64,000 nt of DNA from Symploca sp. SIO1C2 (GCA_010672925.1 JAAHFP010000006.1:273262-337261); one strand, 5' to 3'; shown: positions 17,371 through 28,300, counted from the stretch's first letter. The notes: generated by a model from the sequence alone, not told the origin. A program made the numbers and translations.

Positions 17371-18585
17371 TTACTCATTACTCATTACCCACTCATATTC
17401 CCGTTGAATAGAAGCCAAAATATCCAGCTTCATCTCCGCTGGCAAAACACCCCAGGTATAAGTTTCAATTTCCAAGTGTTTACAATGATCATGTTCTTGC
17501 AGTAACTTGAGAACAGAAACAATATCTTCTTGAGTAGACTGCAAAATTTGGTAATCCCGGATAAAGATGGGAACATGAAAGTGAGTACGCCACTCAGTAG
17601 CCTGAGTTTGCTCTAAGTATGGTAAGGCGCTGAGTAAATCAGGATAGTGAGATAAACTGCCATCACTGTGACGCTCAATTACTTGGTGGAGATAAGTAGA
17701 TTCAGCAAAAGGACTTAATCTCTCTCGCAACAATTGTCGCCCTGGGAGGTCATCTGGCAATTGCATCTGTAAGGCTGCACTAAGCTGAATTTTGCCAATT
17801 CTAATTCCTGCTGCCTGTAGTTGAGCAAAAACCGATGCTGGTTCTTCATATTCCACGGCAAAATGGCAGGTATCGTAACAAATCTGTACATGTTCTCGTA
17901 ATAGAGATGCTGCTGAGTCTAAGGAAATTCCCTGGTGTTGGGCTAAATAGGCTCCTCCTTGAGGCAATAACCAGTTTTGGAAGAAATCAATCACTTCCGC
18001 CGCATTTTCGATCAACCCATCTGGTTCAGGTTCTAAATCTATATGTAGTAGTTTCCCCGTCTCTTCTCGAATGCGTACCATCTCCGCTGCTACTGTAGTC
18101 AGGTTGAGGCTACACTGACTTATCACCGATTCCCTAGCTGTATCAGTTTTCCACCAGGGTTTATAGGACAAGGGTACGGTAGAAATACTGCCCTCCATAC
18201 CGGCTGGTAATAGGGCTGCTAAAATTCTGGCTAACCGCAAAGTGTATTCTACCCGCTCCAGTTTTGACCAATCAGGAGCATAAACTTGGTCTTTCACTAC
18301 CTGCTGGTGAAATCCTCCGTAGGGAAAACCATTGAGGGTAAAGACATACAAGTCCTGTTGGTTGAGCCAATCTTGGAATTGAGCTAAGTTATCCCCTGTT
18401 AGCAATTCCCGCGCCGCTATATCTGCCAACCGCAATCCAATACCAAATGATGCTTGGGGTGAGAGCCTTGTTTTGAGTATTGGCAGGTACTGCTGTAGAT
18501 TGCTCAAGACTTCATCCCAGGTTTCCCCGGGATGAATATTGGTGCAATAAGTTAAGTGGAAACTGCCGTTAGTGCCAATTTTCAT
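17371..18585 (-). CDS. eboE: Metabolite traffic protein EboE
   Basis: A 404-residue soluble protein with a xylose isomerase-like TIM-barrel fold, as in EboE. Recognisable segments are MKIGTNGSFHLTYCTNIHPGE, FGIGLRLADIAARELL, TLNGFPYGGFH, LHIDLEPEPDGLIEN and QICYDTCHFAVEYE, which hold the acidic and His residues expected of a metal-dependent sugar-isomerase fold. The ebo cluster is needed for export of the scytonemin monomer in Nostoc punctiforme. Here eboE is separated from eboD by four VioB-like genes. The 3' end contains TTACTCA tandem repeats. Confidence 0.92.
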   Translation of the reverse strand: MKIGTNGSFHLTYCTNIHPGETWDEVLSNLQQYLPILKTRLSPQASFGIGLRLADIAARELLTGDNLAQFQDWLNQQDLYVFTLNGFPYGGFHQQVVKDQVYAPDWSKLERVEYTLRLARILAALLPAGMEGSISTVPLSYKPWWKTDTARESVISQCSLNLTTVAAEMVRIREETGKLLHIDLEPEPDGLIENAAEVIDFFQNWLLPQGGAYLAQHQGISLDSAASLLREHVQICYDTCHFAVEYEEPASVFAQLQAAGIRIGKIQLSAALQMQLPDDLPGRQLLRERLSPFAESTYLHQVIERHSDGSLSHYPDLLSALPYLEQTQATEWRTHFHVPIFIRDYQILQSTQEDIVSVLKLLQEHDHCKHLEIETYTWGVLPAEMKLDILASIQREYEWVMSNE

Positions 18586-18831
18586 TTGTTGTTTGTTGTT
18601 TGTTGTTTGTCGTTTGTTGTTTGTCGTTTGTTGTTTGGGCTAAAGATAAGTGTAGTTATAGCCACGAGCGCTCTTGTGTTTACAGATTGACCGTGGTGAA
18701 TATTCACAAATACCTTGATTTAACAGTACTTTCCACCTCCCTAACACCTAACACCTAACACCTAACACCTAACACCTAATACCTAATACCTATCTCAACG
18801 GAGAATTAAGACTTATTGCAGCAAACCCTTA
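18586..18831. repeat. Tandem heptamer repeats flanking eboE
   Basis: Directly upstream of eboE lie about seven units of TTGTTTG/TCGTTTG (18590-18645), and at 18738-18792 about seven units of CACCTAACAC/ATAC. The latter match the array near 9.2 kb. No gene is visible in the spacer. Confidence 0.75.
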
Positions 18832-21678
18832 CTATTGAAACTCCGGATACTCAAAACTAGGACCAGCTGTTTCTGTAGTTCCTGGAATGGGAGTTTCCAT
18901 CAACTTCTGAGCCTTCACTTCCAGAGAGAACATCTTACCAATAGCAGACTTCAACAACTGATCTGGAGTTTGAGTAGATCCTGATGGTCGATTGAAAACC
19001 TGATGCAAGTCACTGAGCATACTAAAGTAAGCCAGATTGAATTCTTTTGTAAAGTTATAGGCTTTGGAACCAGCAGGAAAGCTATCTAGGCTCGGATTAT
19101 CCCTCATGGGGAATACCCCCTCAGGAGCGAAGGGAATCTCCGCACCGGTAAAGCTATAGGTGGAACCTTTAATGGTAAGCGGGCCATGGAAGAGATGGAG
19201 CAAGGTCTTTTTCAGTGACTCTTGAGGTTGAAGAACTAGCCTGCGACCGTTGACTATCTCTTCAAATTTGTAGAAATGGGCTAACTCTCGATATTTACCT
19301 GTTGGGTCATCTCCGCTGACTATTTGTTCTGGATCGTCAGTGGGATTCATTCCTGATGCTCCTTCCCCTTGTTTGACAATGGTTGTAATTGCCTTAATCG
19401 CTGATGTAAGGTCTTTGACCACTACCATTTCACCCCGATTAATGGTGTGGGCATCGTACCATTTAGTTAACTGATCTTCTGTGTGGCCAAAACTAATTTC
19501 GCCCTTGTCGGAAAGTGTGGTAATCGCTTCTTGAATCTGTGCATATAAATAGCCAATGGTTAACCCATGCTGGTGGGGTGTGGGATCCATGGTTAATTCT
19601 GGTTCCTCAATTTGGAGAAAGACATCCCGGATATGCTCGATGGAACATTTTTTGAGTGAAACTATTAACCCAGAACGAAGATCATACGGCAAAGGTCCAG
19701 GATATTGGGGCACAAACTGGGGGGTATTGATTTGTGGCTTACCTCCTATGGACACTAGAAGATTGCAAGCTAGAGCCATATGTAGCATTTCTTCAATCAC
19801 TACACTGCGGATAATGGCGGCTACTTCCTGGTTATAACCGGGTTTGATGGAATACAGAGCACATAAGTAGGTGGGAATTGTCGCGTGTTCGAGTTCAATG
19901 GCTTTTTGCAGAGCCTCTTTTAATTTATCCTTAGTATCAATCGGACTCATGTAGAGAGGAGACTTATCCGTATTCTGACCTACTCCCAACCAGGTTTGGA
20001 GCATCTGGCGCTTGGCAGGGGATAAGTCACGGGTAACTGGCATGTAGTTAACATTGTCCGGTTTGAGGCTAAATACCAGCTTGAGCATGTCGAGGCGATT
20101 GTTGACACTAACGTAATCACCCAAATCCACAAAATTCTTCATGACTGGGTAGAGATTAGCATACTGCTGGAAAATAGGCTGGACGTCATCAATCCAGGTA
20201 GGGGATTCTGGAATATCGTACTTAGTCCAAACTAATACATTGAGGATGTCGCTGGCATTTTCAAGGGAAGTTGTGTAAGAAACGCCATAAACTTGCCCGT
20301 CAATATACTTACGAGGACTACTTTGCAAATTCCCTTTGAGATAAATGATTGCTTGACCATTTTGGTCAGTAGTTACGGAAACTGGCTGACCTAACTCTTG
20401 AAACGAATGTTTATCTTTTCCTACCATCAGACCAGAATTAGGGGTAGCAGGTTTTGGTCCAGAAATAGGGCCTTGTTTCTGTTGTGAATTTACTAAATAT
20501 GGGTCAGGCTGCAAGTGGAATTCTTTATTAGATACAGGTTCTCCAAATTTGTAGGCGTACAAAGTGGTCTGGTCGATATTCTCATCGTCATCATTACTAC
20601 TCAAGCGGAAAACAAATTGCTCAGCACGGGCAAATAATCCAGTTTCATCTTCAAGGAGATAAACAGAATCTGGCTCTACGTGAACTGTTTGACCTGGTTC
20701 CTCTTCTGATTTGATCACTGCCAGTGGAATATCGTATACACCAGTAGGCAGGGAAAACTCTTGAATCCCTGCCTCATTTTCGTACCAATTGGTGGCAAGA
20801 TACTCGATTGGACCAATTATTTCATACTGATTCTTTTTTCTCTTCATTGCCACTTGTAGCTTTCCTATATCTTTGAAAATTCCACCAGGTTTTTCAGTCT
20901 GTAAACTATTGGCTAGATCCACCAGCAGCTTCTTGCTATGCTTGTAAATGATACAGGGAGCGTAGTTAAGAGGCGAATTCTGAGTGGGCAGCAGCCGACG
21001 ACCAGGAACAAAATTATAAGGCTCTGCTTCCTCGTAAGGACCGATTACACCAACAACTCGACCCCAGGTAAAGTCAGGAGAATGAATGTCGCCATCAAAT
21101 CCATCTACCGTAAATTTAATAGACAGTTGTTTGGGATTATCTAGCTCCTGGATGAATTTAGAGTTACTTAATCCATCAAAGTTAGTAATTTTAATAACAG
21201 ATTGGTAGAAAGCACCAGCTCCACTCAGACCCCCACCATTAACAACACGATTAAAAAGGTCAGCAAGAGCGACAACCTGGAAATCCCCTTGAAAAACATA
21301 TGTTTTGTCATGACCTAGATAAATCTGAAAGCCCCAGATTTGAGAAACATTTTGATTTTCTGGGTCGAGATCAACAAGTTTACCCTTGACTCCGCTTTGA
21401 GGAGGGTTTATTTCCATACCAATCACTGGGTCTTGGTTAGGATCGTCACAAGAAGTACCATCCTGGTAATAAACTTTATTAACTTGACAATCAGCAAAAC
21501 GCCAATCACCGGAACCCATCGGATTCCACCAACCATTCGTTCCGGGCTTAGTTTCAAGCTGTTGGTAATTGGATTTAAATTTTGTGTCATCGAAGTGTTC
21601 TGGATCATTATTGACTGTTGAAGGGTCAGCTTGAAAGCGACCGGAGAAATGCAGTCGGGGAAAACCGAGATAAGTCAT
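18832..21678 (-). CDS. Full-length VioB-like protein (N-domain plus ferritin-like domain)
   Basis: A 948-residue protein with the complete VioB layout; VioB itself is about 1000 residues. The N-terminal part opens MTYLGFPRLHFSGRFQADPS and contains RVVGVIGPYEE...VPGRRLLP. YMPVTRDLSPAKRQMLQTW marks the join. The C-terminal ferritin-like part has ELEHATIPTYLCALYSIK (about residue 597), VIEEMLHMALACNLL (about 631), KQGEGASG and ELAHFYKFEEI (about 800), supplying the expected iron ligands. VioB dimerises imine intermediates of amino acids; the substrate here is unknown. It is the fused counterpart of the 326/762 split pair. Confidence 0.87.
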   Translation of the reverse strand: MTYLGFPRLHFSGRFQADPSTVNNDPEHFDDTKFKSNYQQLETKPGTNGWWNPMGSGDWRFADCQVNKVYYQDGTSCDDPNQDPVIGMEINPPQSGVKGKLVDLDPENQNVSQIWGFQIYLGHDKTYVFQGDFQVVALADLFNRVVNGGGLSGAGAFYQSVIKITNFDGLSNSKFIQELDNPKQLSIKFTVDGFDGDIHSPDFTWGRVVGVIGPYEEAEPYNFVPGRRLLPTQNSPLNYAPCIIYKHSKKLLVDLANSLQTEKPGGIFKDIGKLQVAMKRKKNQYEIIGPIEYLATNWYENEAGIQEFSLPTGVYDIPLAVIKSEEEPGQTVHVEPDSVYLLEDETGLFARAEQFVFRLSSNDDDENIDQTTLYAYKFGEPVSNKEFHLQPDPYLVNSQQKQGPISGPKPATPNSGLMVGKDKHSFQELGQPVSVTTDQNGQAIIYLKGNLQSSPRKYIDGQVYGVSYTTSLENASDILNVLVWTKYDIPESPTWIDDVQPIFQQYANLYPVMKNFVDLGDYVSVNNRLDMLKLVFSLKPDNVNYMPVTRDLSPAKRQMLQTWLGVGQNTDKSPLYMSPIDTKDKLKEALQKAIELEHATIPTYLCALYSIKPGYNQEVAAIIRSVVIEEMLHMALACNLLVSIGGKPQINTPQFVPQYPGPLPYDLRSGLIVSLKKCSIEHIRDVFLQIEEPELTMDPTPHQHGLTIGYLYAQIQEAITTLSDKGEISFGHTEDQLTKWYDAHTINRGEMVVVKDLTSAIKAITTIVKQGEGASGMNPTDDPEQIVSGDDPTGKYRELAHFYKFEEIVNGRRLVLQPQESLKKTLLHLFHGPLTIKGSTYSFTGAEIPFAPEGVFPMRDNPSLDSFPAGSKAYNFTKEFNLAYFSMLSDLHQVFNRPSGSTQTPDQLLKSAIGKMFSLEVKAQKLMETPIPGTTETAGPSFEYPEFQ

Positions 21679-21998
21679 GGTGATTCCTGATTGATTGTCT
21701 AGATAAGTAGGTAGGTGAAAAAAAGATCATGGGATTTGTAGGGGCAGGTTTAGCTAAGATACTTGCTACGTTGGCTTTGTCTCTCCGGCAAAACCCGCCC
21801 TACCCATGTGCGTTTATTTATGTCCACCTACTTATAAGACGTGTTCAACAGGCAATTCCTGAATTTTTCGAGTTAGAGATTTTGCGCAACAACAAGCAGC
21901 TGAAATGACCTTCCTGCTTAAGCTTGAGCGAAATTAAAACCACCGAATCGATTGCCAAAATCTTGATATTTCTTTACAAATACCACCAGTATTCCATA
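21679..21998. other. Intergenic region with GTAGGGGCAGGTTTAG hairpin
   Basis: Upstream region of the 948-residue gene. It holds a short element running from TTTGTAGGGGCAGGTTTAG to AAACCCGCCCTAC (about 21735-21804), related to the paired elements near 33.4 kb and 38.4 kb, and the conserved motif at 21961-21981. No gene is seen. Confidence 0.6.
21961..21981 (-). promoter_or_regulatory. Conserved motif shared with the eboD upstream region
   Basis: A 21-base block reading ATTTGTAAAGAAATATCAAG on the minus strand is identical to the block at 31232-31252. Here it stands about 280 bases upstream of the 948-residue gene. Downstream TTTTGGCAATC also resembles the sequence that follows the related blocks near 24.7 and 29.3 kb. 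It may be a promoter or operator shared by this locus. Confidence 0.55.
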
Positions 21999-22985
21999 TT
22001 AGTTAGGAGTAAACGGCATACTCAAACTACCCCGCATATAGCCAACTAACAGGTCTCCATCCCAGCCACCGAACCAGAGTTGTACTGGCCAAAGTTGGTT
22101 AGTATCAATCTTTCCGCCCAAAACCGAGCAGGATGATGATAGACATTTCTTACCGTTGATTTCAAAGTTCCAGCTCGTTTTAAAACCCAGTTTGTTGATG
22201 ACGCGATCGCCCCAAAATTCTAACTGATAGAGACGGGACTTATATTGCTCAATTTCGATTTTGTTTTCTTCTGATATCGATTCCAGCTTTTCTAACTCCT
22301 GGATCTTGCTCTTTAAGAAACGTCGGCGATCGTAGAAGTAGCCGTAATAATCAAAGACATTAATTGCCCTTGCCACTTCCTGTGAATTCTGCTCCAAAGA
22401 AGTTGTCAAGCGACGACCATAAATTTCAGGCTCTAGGATTTGCCAAATTTTTTGATCAGGCTCGGCTGGATTCAAGTCATCTTTAGCCGTAATGATAATA
22501 TCTTCTTCCTCTTTCTTAAGATACAAATGGAATGGATCAATAACAAAAGCCATTGTGTCGTCTGAGCCAGTGATGTTATTGCGGCTCTCGAAGGTAGGTA
22601 ATTCTGATTCGTTGTATAGGGTATCATCTGGGAAAGGACCCAGAGAGACTTTCGCATCCATCAAAGGATGTTTTTGTCCATGATTTTCCTCAATGGACTC
22701 CCAAGGCTTGCCATCGAAGGTGACACTGTACACCTGAACCCCATCTTCTAAATTTTCCCTTAAACCCATCTCCTCAGCAGGTTCTCGCAGATTTTTGTTG
22801 AGGAATTCCTCGGTAAATTGCAGACGGATTTTCTGGTCAAAATCATCCTCATTAACCAATGCCATTGTATAGCCACTTAAGCCCCGTTTCTCGTTAGTTG
22901 GATCTGGATCAGTGGCCATTCGGAACATAAAGTAACCTTGAAAATGGGCTGTTAGGTATTTGGCTGGACCATTGTTGTTTGTCAT
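21999..22985 (-). CDS. Protein related to the C-terminal part of the 1234-aa ferritin-like protein
   Basis: A 328-residue protein of unknown function. Near the N-terminus it carries LTAHFQGYFMFRMATDPDPT, closely matching the LRLRFSGYGLVQMATDPDPT segment in the 1234-residue neighbour. A coiled-coil-like stretch lies around residues 205-250, and the end is FGGWDGDLLVGYMRGSLSMPF. The start overlaps the stop of the upstream 521-residue ferritin-like gene by four bases (ATGA), a sign of translational coupling. It is therefore probably the second subunit of a split version of the 1234-residue protein. Confidence 0.75.
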   Translation of the reverse strand: MTNNNGPAKYLTAHFQGYFMFRMATDPDPTNEKRGLSGYTMALVNEDDFDQKIRLQFTEEFLNKNLREPAEEMGLRENLEDGVQVYSVTFDGKPWESIEENHGQKHPLMDAKVSLGPFPDDTLYNESELPTFESRNNITGSDDTMAFVIDPFHLYLKKEEEDIIITAKDDLNPAEPDQKIWQILEPEIYGRRLTTSLEQNSQEVARAINVFDYYGYFYDRRRFLKSKIQELEKLESISEENKIEIEQYKSRLYQLEFWGDRVINKLGFKTSWNFEINGKKCLSSSCSVLGGKIDTNQLWPVQLWFGGWDGDLLVGYMRGSLSMPFTPN

Positions 22986-24496
22986 GAGAAGCTTCTAAAG
23001 TTGCTATAAACACCAGTTTGGTAAACTTTACGTAGGTTACCAGTGAGTCGATAAATATTCTCGTGGATGTATTTGAGCTGTTCTTTGACTAATGATTCCT
23101 GATCTTTAAGATTTTTAAGATCTTCCTCAATCTTCTCGAAGCGCTTCAGATAGAACCCAATGTCGGTGTAACAGCTATACTTTTCTTCTGATTGCCAATC
23201 ATTCTGATAACAGATTTGAAGTTTCTCATCGTCATCGGAGGGGATGTGAAAGTTAGGAGCAGCAACTTTGCTGGCATCTTTATCTAACGGAAGCTGAACA
23301 AGTACCTCACCGAGGGTGCGGACAAGCATAGTCATTGTCGGTGCAAAAGCAATATTCCTTAACGCCGCACTGAGGTGGGGATAGTTTGTTTCCTTCGATG
23401 CAGGTGTATACCATCCGTACAACCCTGTTAATACGTAGAGTAAGGTTACATAGCTGTAATTGAAGAGATCAAAGATTTTTTTCGTAAACTCATTCTGAAT
23501 ATTTTCCTGCTTGGGGTTGCTTGGTACTGGAAGAATGGCAAATTTATTGTTATTATCTCCACCCGTCAACCCCTCATATTCCTTAGCAATGTCGTAAAAG
23601 TTCTGGAAATGGCTGTTGAAGTCAGGTGGTGCATTAACAAGCCCTTCACCCTGCTTGATAATCAAGTCAATAGCATTTAAAGCAGAAGTGAGGTCAGTTA
23701 CAGGGAAGATATAAACGTTGTACTGACTCAGAACCTCGACTTGGTGTTGGTTTGCCGAGCTAACAAACAGTGATTTATCGTTATCGGCAACTTCTTCAAA
23801 ACCTTCCCTAAGATCTTTATATAGTTTCTCAATAGTACCTGCCCCTGCTTCTTCTTGAAACGTCTCTTTATCAAGTCCCTGTGGCCATGAATAGTCATCG
23901 CATTTATTAAAGCACCATTTCTTTACATCATTCTGTAGTTCTTTGGGCAAGTTTAACAAGTGGCAAAGTTTTGGACTTTCCATACAGGCATAGCGTCTGG
24001 CACTTTTTAAATCAAACGGCTCGAAGATAAACGGAAATTCACAGGGTGTTTCTGTGGCAGATTCGTAACGTGTGGTTGGTGTTTCTGATTTCTCCGAGTA
24101 CTCGACAATGTTACGATTAGCTAATACCTGAGGTGAGGCTGAAGCAACTGCTTTTGGTATTGGTGGTATTTCAGTTTCAGTATCTAATTTCTGAGAAATC
24201 TTTGGAATATTTTCACGAGAGAAATAGGGAGGTGCGCCGATCGCAGCCAGCATACTATTGACTAGGGACAGATGTTCCATCTCCTGGCGAGCCATCATAT
24301 AAATTTTCGAGGTCCAACGCCGCACCGCTTCAAATTTTGCTTTGTCGCAGAATTCATCTGGCCCTTTCTTCAGTGATAAGGCGGCATAGAGGTACATGCA
24401 CATAAACTGGTGTTCCAGTTCTGCTATCTTATTCAATGCCTCTATAAGTCCCTCTCGATCAGTAATTTCATTTGTGGGTGGTGATACTTGTGTCAT
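22982..24496 (-). CDS. Ferritin-like protein, 1234-aa paralogue (split form)
   Basis: About 504 residues from the chosen ATG. It has ferritin-like motifs: ELEHQFMCMYLYAALSLK, RQEMEHLSLVNSMLAAIG and KQGEGLVNAP, giving likely iron ligands Glu and ExxH. The later part (ALRNIAFAPTMTMLVRTLGE) parallels the central region of the 1234-residue protein, and a coiled coil ends the protein. An upstream ATG at 24547 would add 17 hydrophobic residues. I prefer 24496 because the shared upstream element then lies 180 bases away, close to the 190 seen for the 1234-residue gene. It is translationally coupled to the 328-residue gene. Reaction unknown. Confidence 0.83.
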   Translation of the reverse strand: MTQVSPPTNEITDREGLIEALNKIAELEHQFMCMYLYAALSLKKGPDEFCDKAKFEAVRRWTSKIYMMARQEMEHLSLVNSMLAAIGAPPYFSRENIPKISQKLDTETEIPPIPKAVASASPQVLANRNIVEYSEKSETPTTRYESATETPCEFPFIFEPFDLKSARRYACMESPKLCHLLNLPKELQNDVKKWCFNKCDDYSWPQGLDKETFQEEAGAGTIEKLYKDLREGFEEVADNDKSLFVSSANQHQVEVLSQYNVYIFPVTDLTSALNAIDLIIKQGEGLVNAPPDFNSHFQNFYDIAKEYEGLTGGDNNNKFAILPVPSNPKQENIQNEFTKKIFDLFNYSYVTLLYVLTGLYGWYTPASKETNYPHLSAALRNIAFAPTMTMLVRTLGEVLVQLPLDKDASKVAAPNFHIPSDDDEKLQICYQNDWQSEEKYSCYTDIGFYLKRFEKIEEDLKNLKDQESLVKEQLKYIHENIYRLTGNLRKVYQTGVYSNFRSFS

Positions 24497-24675
24497 AACT
24501 AATAGAACCAATAGTGGGGGATTACAACTAACTACCGAATTCATCAAACTAGACAGCTAGGGATGAAGTCGGGAAGATTAGTTTGCAGTTGTTGGTGGCA
24601 TTTGAGTCCTTCCAGAAGCCACCATATTAAATAATTAAGTTGTAGAGTTTCTTGTCCGATTACATAGTTGAGCAC

Positions 24676-24837
24676 TAGACAGCGATACCCAATTTAGTAT
24701 AACTGCACTGTCTTTTGTGATTGTGCCAACAAGTTGATGTTTTTTTGTGTTCTTTTTACAAAAAGTAACTTTTTTAGCAAATTCTCATAGATGTCCTAAG
24801 TTTATGGTGGAAATTTTTTTTATTGTTACAAAATAAA
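24676..24837 (-). promoter_or_regulatory. Conserved cluster upstream element, copy 2
   Basis: On the minus strand this block reads TTTTGTAACAAT...TTTCCACCATAAACT, then TTTTTGTAAAAAGAACA, an ACATCAACTTG box, TTGGCACAAT, and TAAATTGGGTATCGCTGTCTA. It aligns nearly base for base with 29246-29407 over its downstream 90 bases, in an otherwise diverged spacer. The position is 180 bases before the 521-residue gene. It is likely a promoter with operators. Confidence 0.65.
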
Positions 24838-24864
24838 TATAGCGTTGCCAAATCAGTCATAAAC

Positions 24865-24981
24865 CTAGAGCGTCGGTCCACTACCACGAATTTTGTACAT
24901 TCCAGCCAATGGAAAGAGAGAAAAAGAGCTCTGAAACGGCGATTTCTCGTTGAGAATCATTCTACTGGACCGACGCTCTAG
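24865..24981. mobile_element. MITE-like element with 16-bp perfect terminal repeats
   Basis: A 117-bp element bounded by CTAGAGCGTCGGTCCA and its exact complement. The outer CTAG is self-complementary and could be the duplicated target rather than part of the repeat. No open frame lies inside, so it is a non-autonomous element. Confidence 0.75.
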
Positions 24982-25093
24982 ATAGTCATTTTTTTCTGAA
25001 AAAAACTTCTGTATTCTTCCCTCCTGGCTTCTGACTCCTTTTTTACATCATTCAACATTCACATCCCATTCAGAAACGCTATATTCTTTCTTA

Positions 25094-25219
25094 CTATTCA
25101 GAAAATAAAAATGACAACGGGATATCTGAATCCCTTGATATGACAAGTTTGCTGACTTCTTTTTCGGCGATTCATCAGTTTTGAATTTTGAATTCGCCGT
25201 TAGGCGCTTGTTACTCTTT
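25094..25219 (+). repeat. Dispersed repeat, copy B (long form)
   Basis: The best-preserved copy of the family. It has AAAATGACAACGGGATATCTG, CCCTTGATATGACAAG, TTTGCTGACTTCTTTTTCGG, GATTCATCAG, then TTGAATTCGCCGTTAGGCGC. The same string order occurs in six other spacers of the window. Confidence 0.7.
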
Positions 25220-25351
25220 ACTTACAAAAATCCTCCCATTTGACTTATTCTCCCAAACCCTATTTAGGGTTGAGGGATAGGGAGCGATCGCACCATCGCT
25301 CCCTACCCCTTCAGAGGACAAATTGGCTGAATGTAAATTTCGCTCCCGTGC

Positions 25352-28300
25352 TTACGAGTTTACATTATTAGGACCAAAATGATTCTTCAGCTCAGTAGTC
25401 ATGTCCTGTGCATCTTTAGCAAAGAAATTGGCTGCTAGTACTATGGCATGGGACTTGGCATCCTCATTATCACCCGTTACTGTAAATGTAGCTGTCCATG
25501 TCAGCTTTACTGGATCTTCGCCTTCAGTACACCCAAAATTTCCTGAGATCGTCACAGAAGCACCATCTACATTTATAGCATCGGAAGAATATTCATATGA
25601 ATCAGGCTGCTCCGGCGAACCAGATAATGTCTCGGTAAATTCTTTACCAAAAACAGAATCGGATTCCTTGCGCTTTCTACTAGTCCCATATATAGCTTCA
25701 TAAGAAGACTCTAAAATCGGCGATTCAAAGCTACACCCGTACTTCTTGACAGCCTCTTGGATATCTGCTGTAAATGTCCATTCTTTGGTAAAGGTAAAGC
25801 TTCCATCAATGTTAGGTTTCACAGGTATGTAGAGTTCAAAATACACAAAATCCAGCAAAGAATCCGTATCCATCACTCCCTTGGTGTACTTTGCGAGCCA
25901 CCGAGTATTGCGTTGATTTCGATCTTCGATGCTATTATCCTGGTTCAATTCCAAGTTAGTATTTGCTTTAAATTGAGCAAAAATGGAATTTGCTTCATCA
26001 GAAACTACATCGGATCCTAATTTACCACTCACTGTGTGGCCGTAATGGAGTAAAGCTGTAAGCCAGCCGATTGTGGTGCCTCGTAGAATACTCGCAATTG
26101 ATACCAGACGTATACGTTCTGCTAGAGAGATAATTTTATCAATATCCTCTTGGGTTGATGAATTAGGTAATTGTGCTTCTAATTGAGTTTTCAAGTATAA
26201 AGCACGATTCTCGAGAAAACTTATAGGATATGTTGGTTTGCTTATCTCCTCTTTCATCTCATCAGAAAAATTTACCCAAGCCCAATCCGGAATGTTTATG
26301 TAATCATCAAAGCCAGATGGACCTCGGGAAGAGACTGCTCGTTGCAAGGGAGACATATCTAACAGTGTTTTTTCCTGATCGTCCTCTGGAGACTGGTTAA
26401 ATATCTCGCGCTGGAAAAGTTCGACATTATCACCATCCTTCGCTTGGTAAACAGCAAGGATGAAAGGATCGATCGGCTCACCATCTTGCCAAACAATATG
26501 GTTTAAGCCATTGAGAAAAGGTGCAGTCTCGCCTTTTTTCCGAAGATTGAGGCAGATGTCACCCCCCGTAAAGCTGTCTTGATTCAGAGTTAAAAGTTCT
26601 AGAAACCCCTTTACATTCAGGTCTTGTTGAAAACCAGTTGTCTGCACTGCTCCTAGGGAATTCATTTCACGCAAAGGTACAAAGCCAGCCTGTGCTATGC
26701 CATCGGTCACTACGAGAGAAACCTCTGTCAAGTTGATTCCTAGCTTGGGTCCACTGTTTCCTGTTTCGCGACAGATAATGTTCTCGATCGGGTTTTTGTC
26801 ATCGTTATCTTGCCAGATCAGGGCATGATCGAAGTATTGATATGTCTTCTCTTGCCCGTTTTGACTGTAATCGTCTGCGTGCAGCATATGTGTCCCTGTA
26901 CAACCTACCTCATCGGCAGTTGGATCGGGATCGGTTGCCATTTGAACCAGCCCATAACCAGAGAAGCGCAGGCGCAAAGCTAAGGTATTTTGGTACAATC
27001 CTTCTTCTCTTTCGTCTGAATTGACCTCTATATATCCTGGTTGTTCCTCATATTTATTTTTGCCCGGGTGAAGATCCTCGTAAGTGAGATCTGGAAGTCG
27101 ATCAGAATAGCCGCCCTGAACTCGGAACATGAATTGCTTTTGAAACTCGCCCAAGTATGATAGTTCTTGGAGTCGAGCTAAGATCATTTTTTGGTAGTTT
27201 AGGACTACGTCTTCAGCTGCTGTGTTAAACACATCTATCATCTCACTCGCCCACTCTGCCGCATCAGAGAGAACACGCACAGCGAGGTAGTCCATATATA
27301 GGTTCAGCTGGTCTAGATCAGGAAGTTCCTCAAGGGCAGGATTACCTAGACCTCTTACGACTTCTTTTGCCGCTTGCAAACAGTTAGTCTTTTGACTCTC
27401 TTGATTCTCTTTCTTTGTATACAACTGGTAAACTATGTACAGTTGTTTTGCGTTCAGAGGAAGGTAAGGCAGGTAATCCGGTTCTAGGCGATAGAGTTTA
27501 TTGAGATCGACTGGGAAAAAAGAAGCCAGTTCCAGGAAAGGACGGATCGCCATCGACATTAGAGGCCATGAAGCTAGCATCTGGATAGCTTGACGACGTG
27601 GTTTATCAGCTTGCCAGTCACGGATCTCGTACATACGAGAGAGCCAGGCTAGTAAAACCAAGTAGCAAGCATTAAACTGGGCAGGCAGCTCCTCGGTAAG
27701 TTTCTTCAAACCCAGGTTGGGATCAACATCCTCTTGAGAAATCGGTTCCCGCGCTGGCTTAAAATCACACCCCGAAGTCACCTGTAGTTGGCGAGCATTC
27801 CATTTCTGCCAAAAACGCCTTTTTTGACGCTTTGCAACCCCAGCATTTGCGCTAGTTTCTCCAGAAAGGGAGCCTCCCCGTTGTTCTTGCTCCAACTCCT
27901 CCCAAATGATGATGAAACGATACAGATGGGACAGACGCAGGCGTTGTCCATCAGTAAGCCAGTCAGGGGTTGGTGTGGGGGTATTTTTGTCCTCTATGAG
28001 AGCATCTAGGTATTCCCTTTCTCCTTCTCCTCCAAGTGTTGTATCTTGTCCTAATTCTTCAACTTTAGCTAACAAAGCCTCAGCACGAGAGCGAAAGTTG
28101 GCAAAACCTTCTCCTTCTATAACAATCTCCTGCACCACATCTTTTACATTCTTGTAGTGACGCAATGGCTGTTTTAGGTTCTCCTGAGCGCTCTTTTCAA
28201 AATTTTTATCACGATAAACAGGACCAACGGGAAGGAATCCCTCCCTAGCATAGTTCTCATCGAGCAATTCATTGTTGAGGTTGAGGTTAGAGTATTTGAC

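Larger units (their letters stand above)
24497..25351. other. Long intergenic region with promoter block, MITE and dispersed repeat
   Basis: No gene. From the minus-strand gene outward it holds the conserved upstream block (24676-24837), a 117-bp inverted-repeat element (24865-24981), and a copy of the dispersed repeat (25094-25219). The remaining sequence near the 1234-residue gene end contains a GGAGCGATCGC...GCGATGGTGCG-like hairpin around 25268-25300, which may end that transcript. Confidence 0.6.

Noticed and set aside
24676..24764. Sigma-54 promoter (TGGCACAAT seen on the minus strand)
   Set aside because: Cyanobacteria lack sigma-54, and the matching TTGC box at the right distance is not present.
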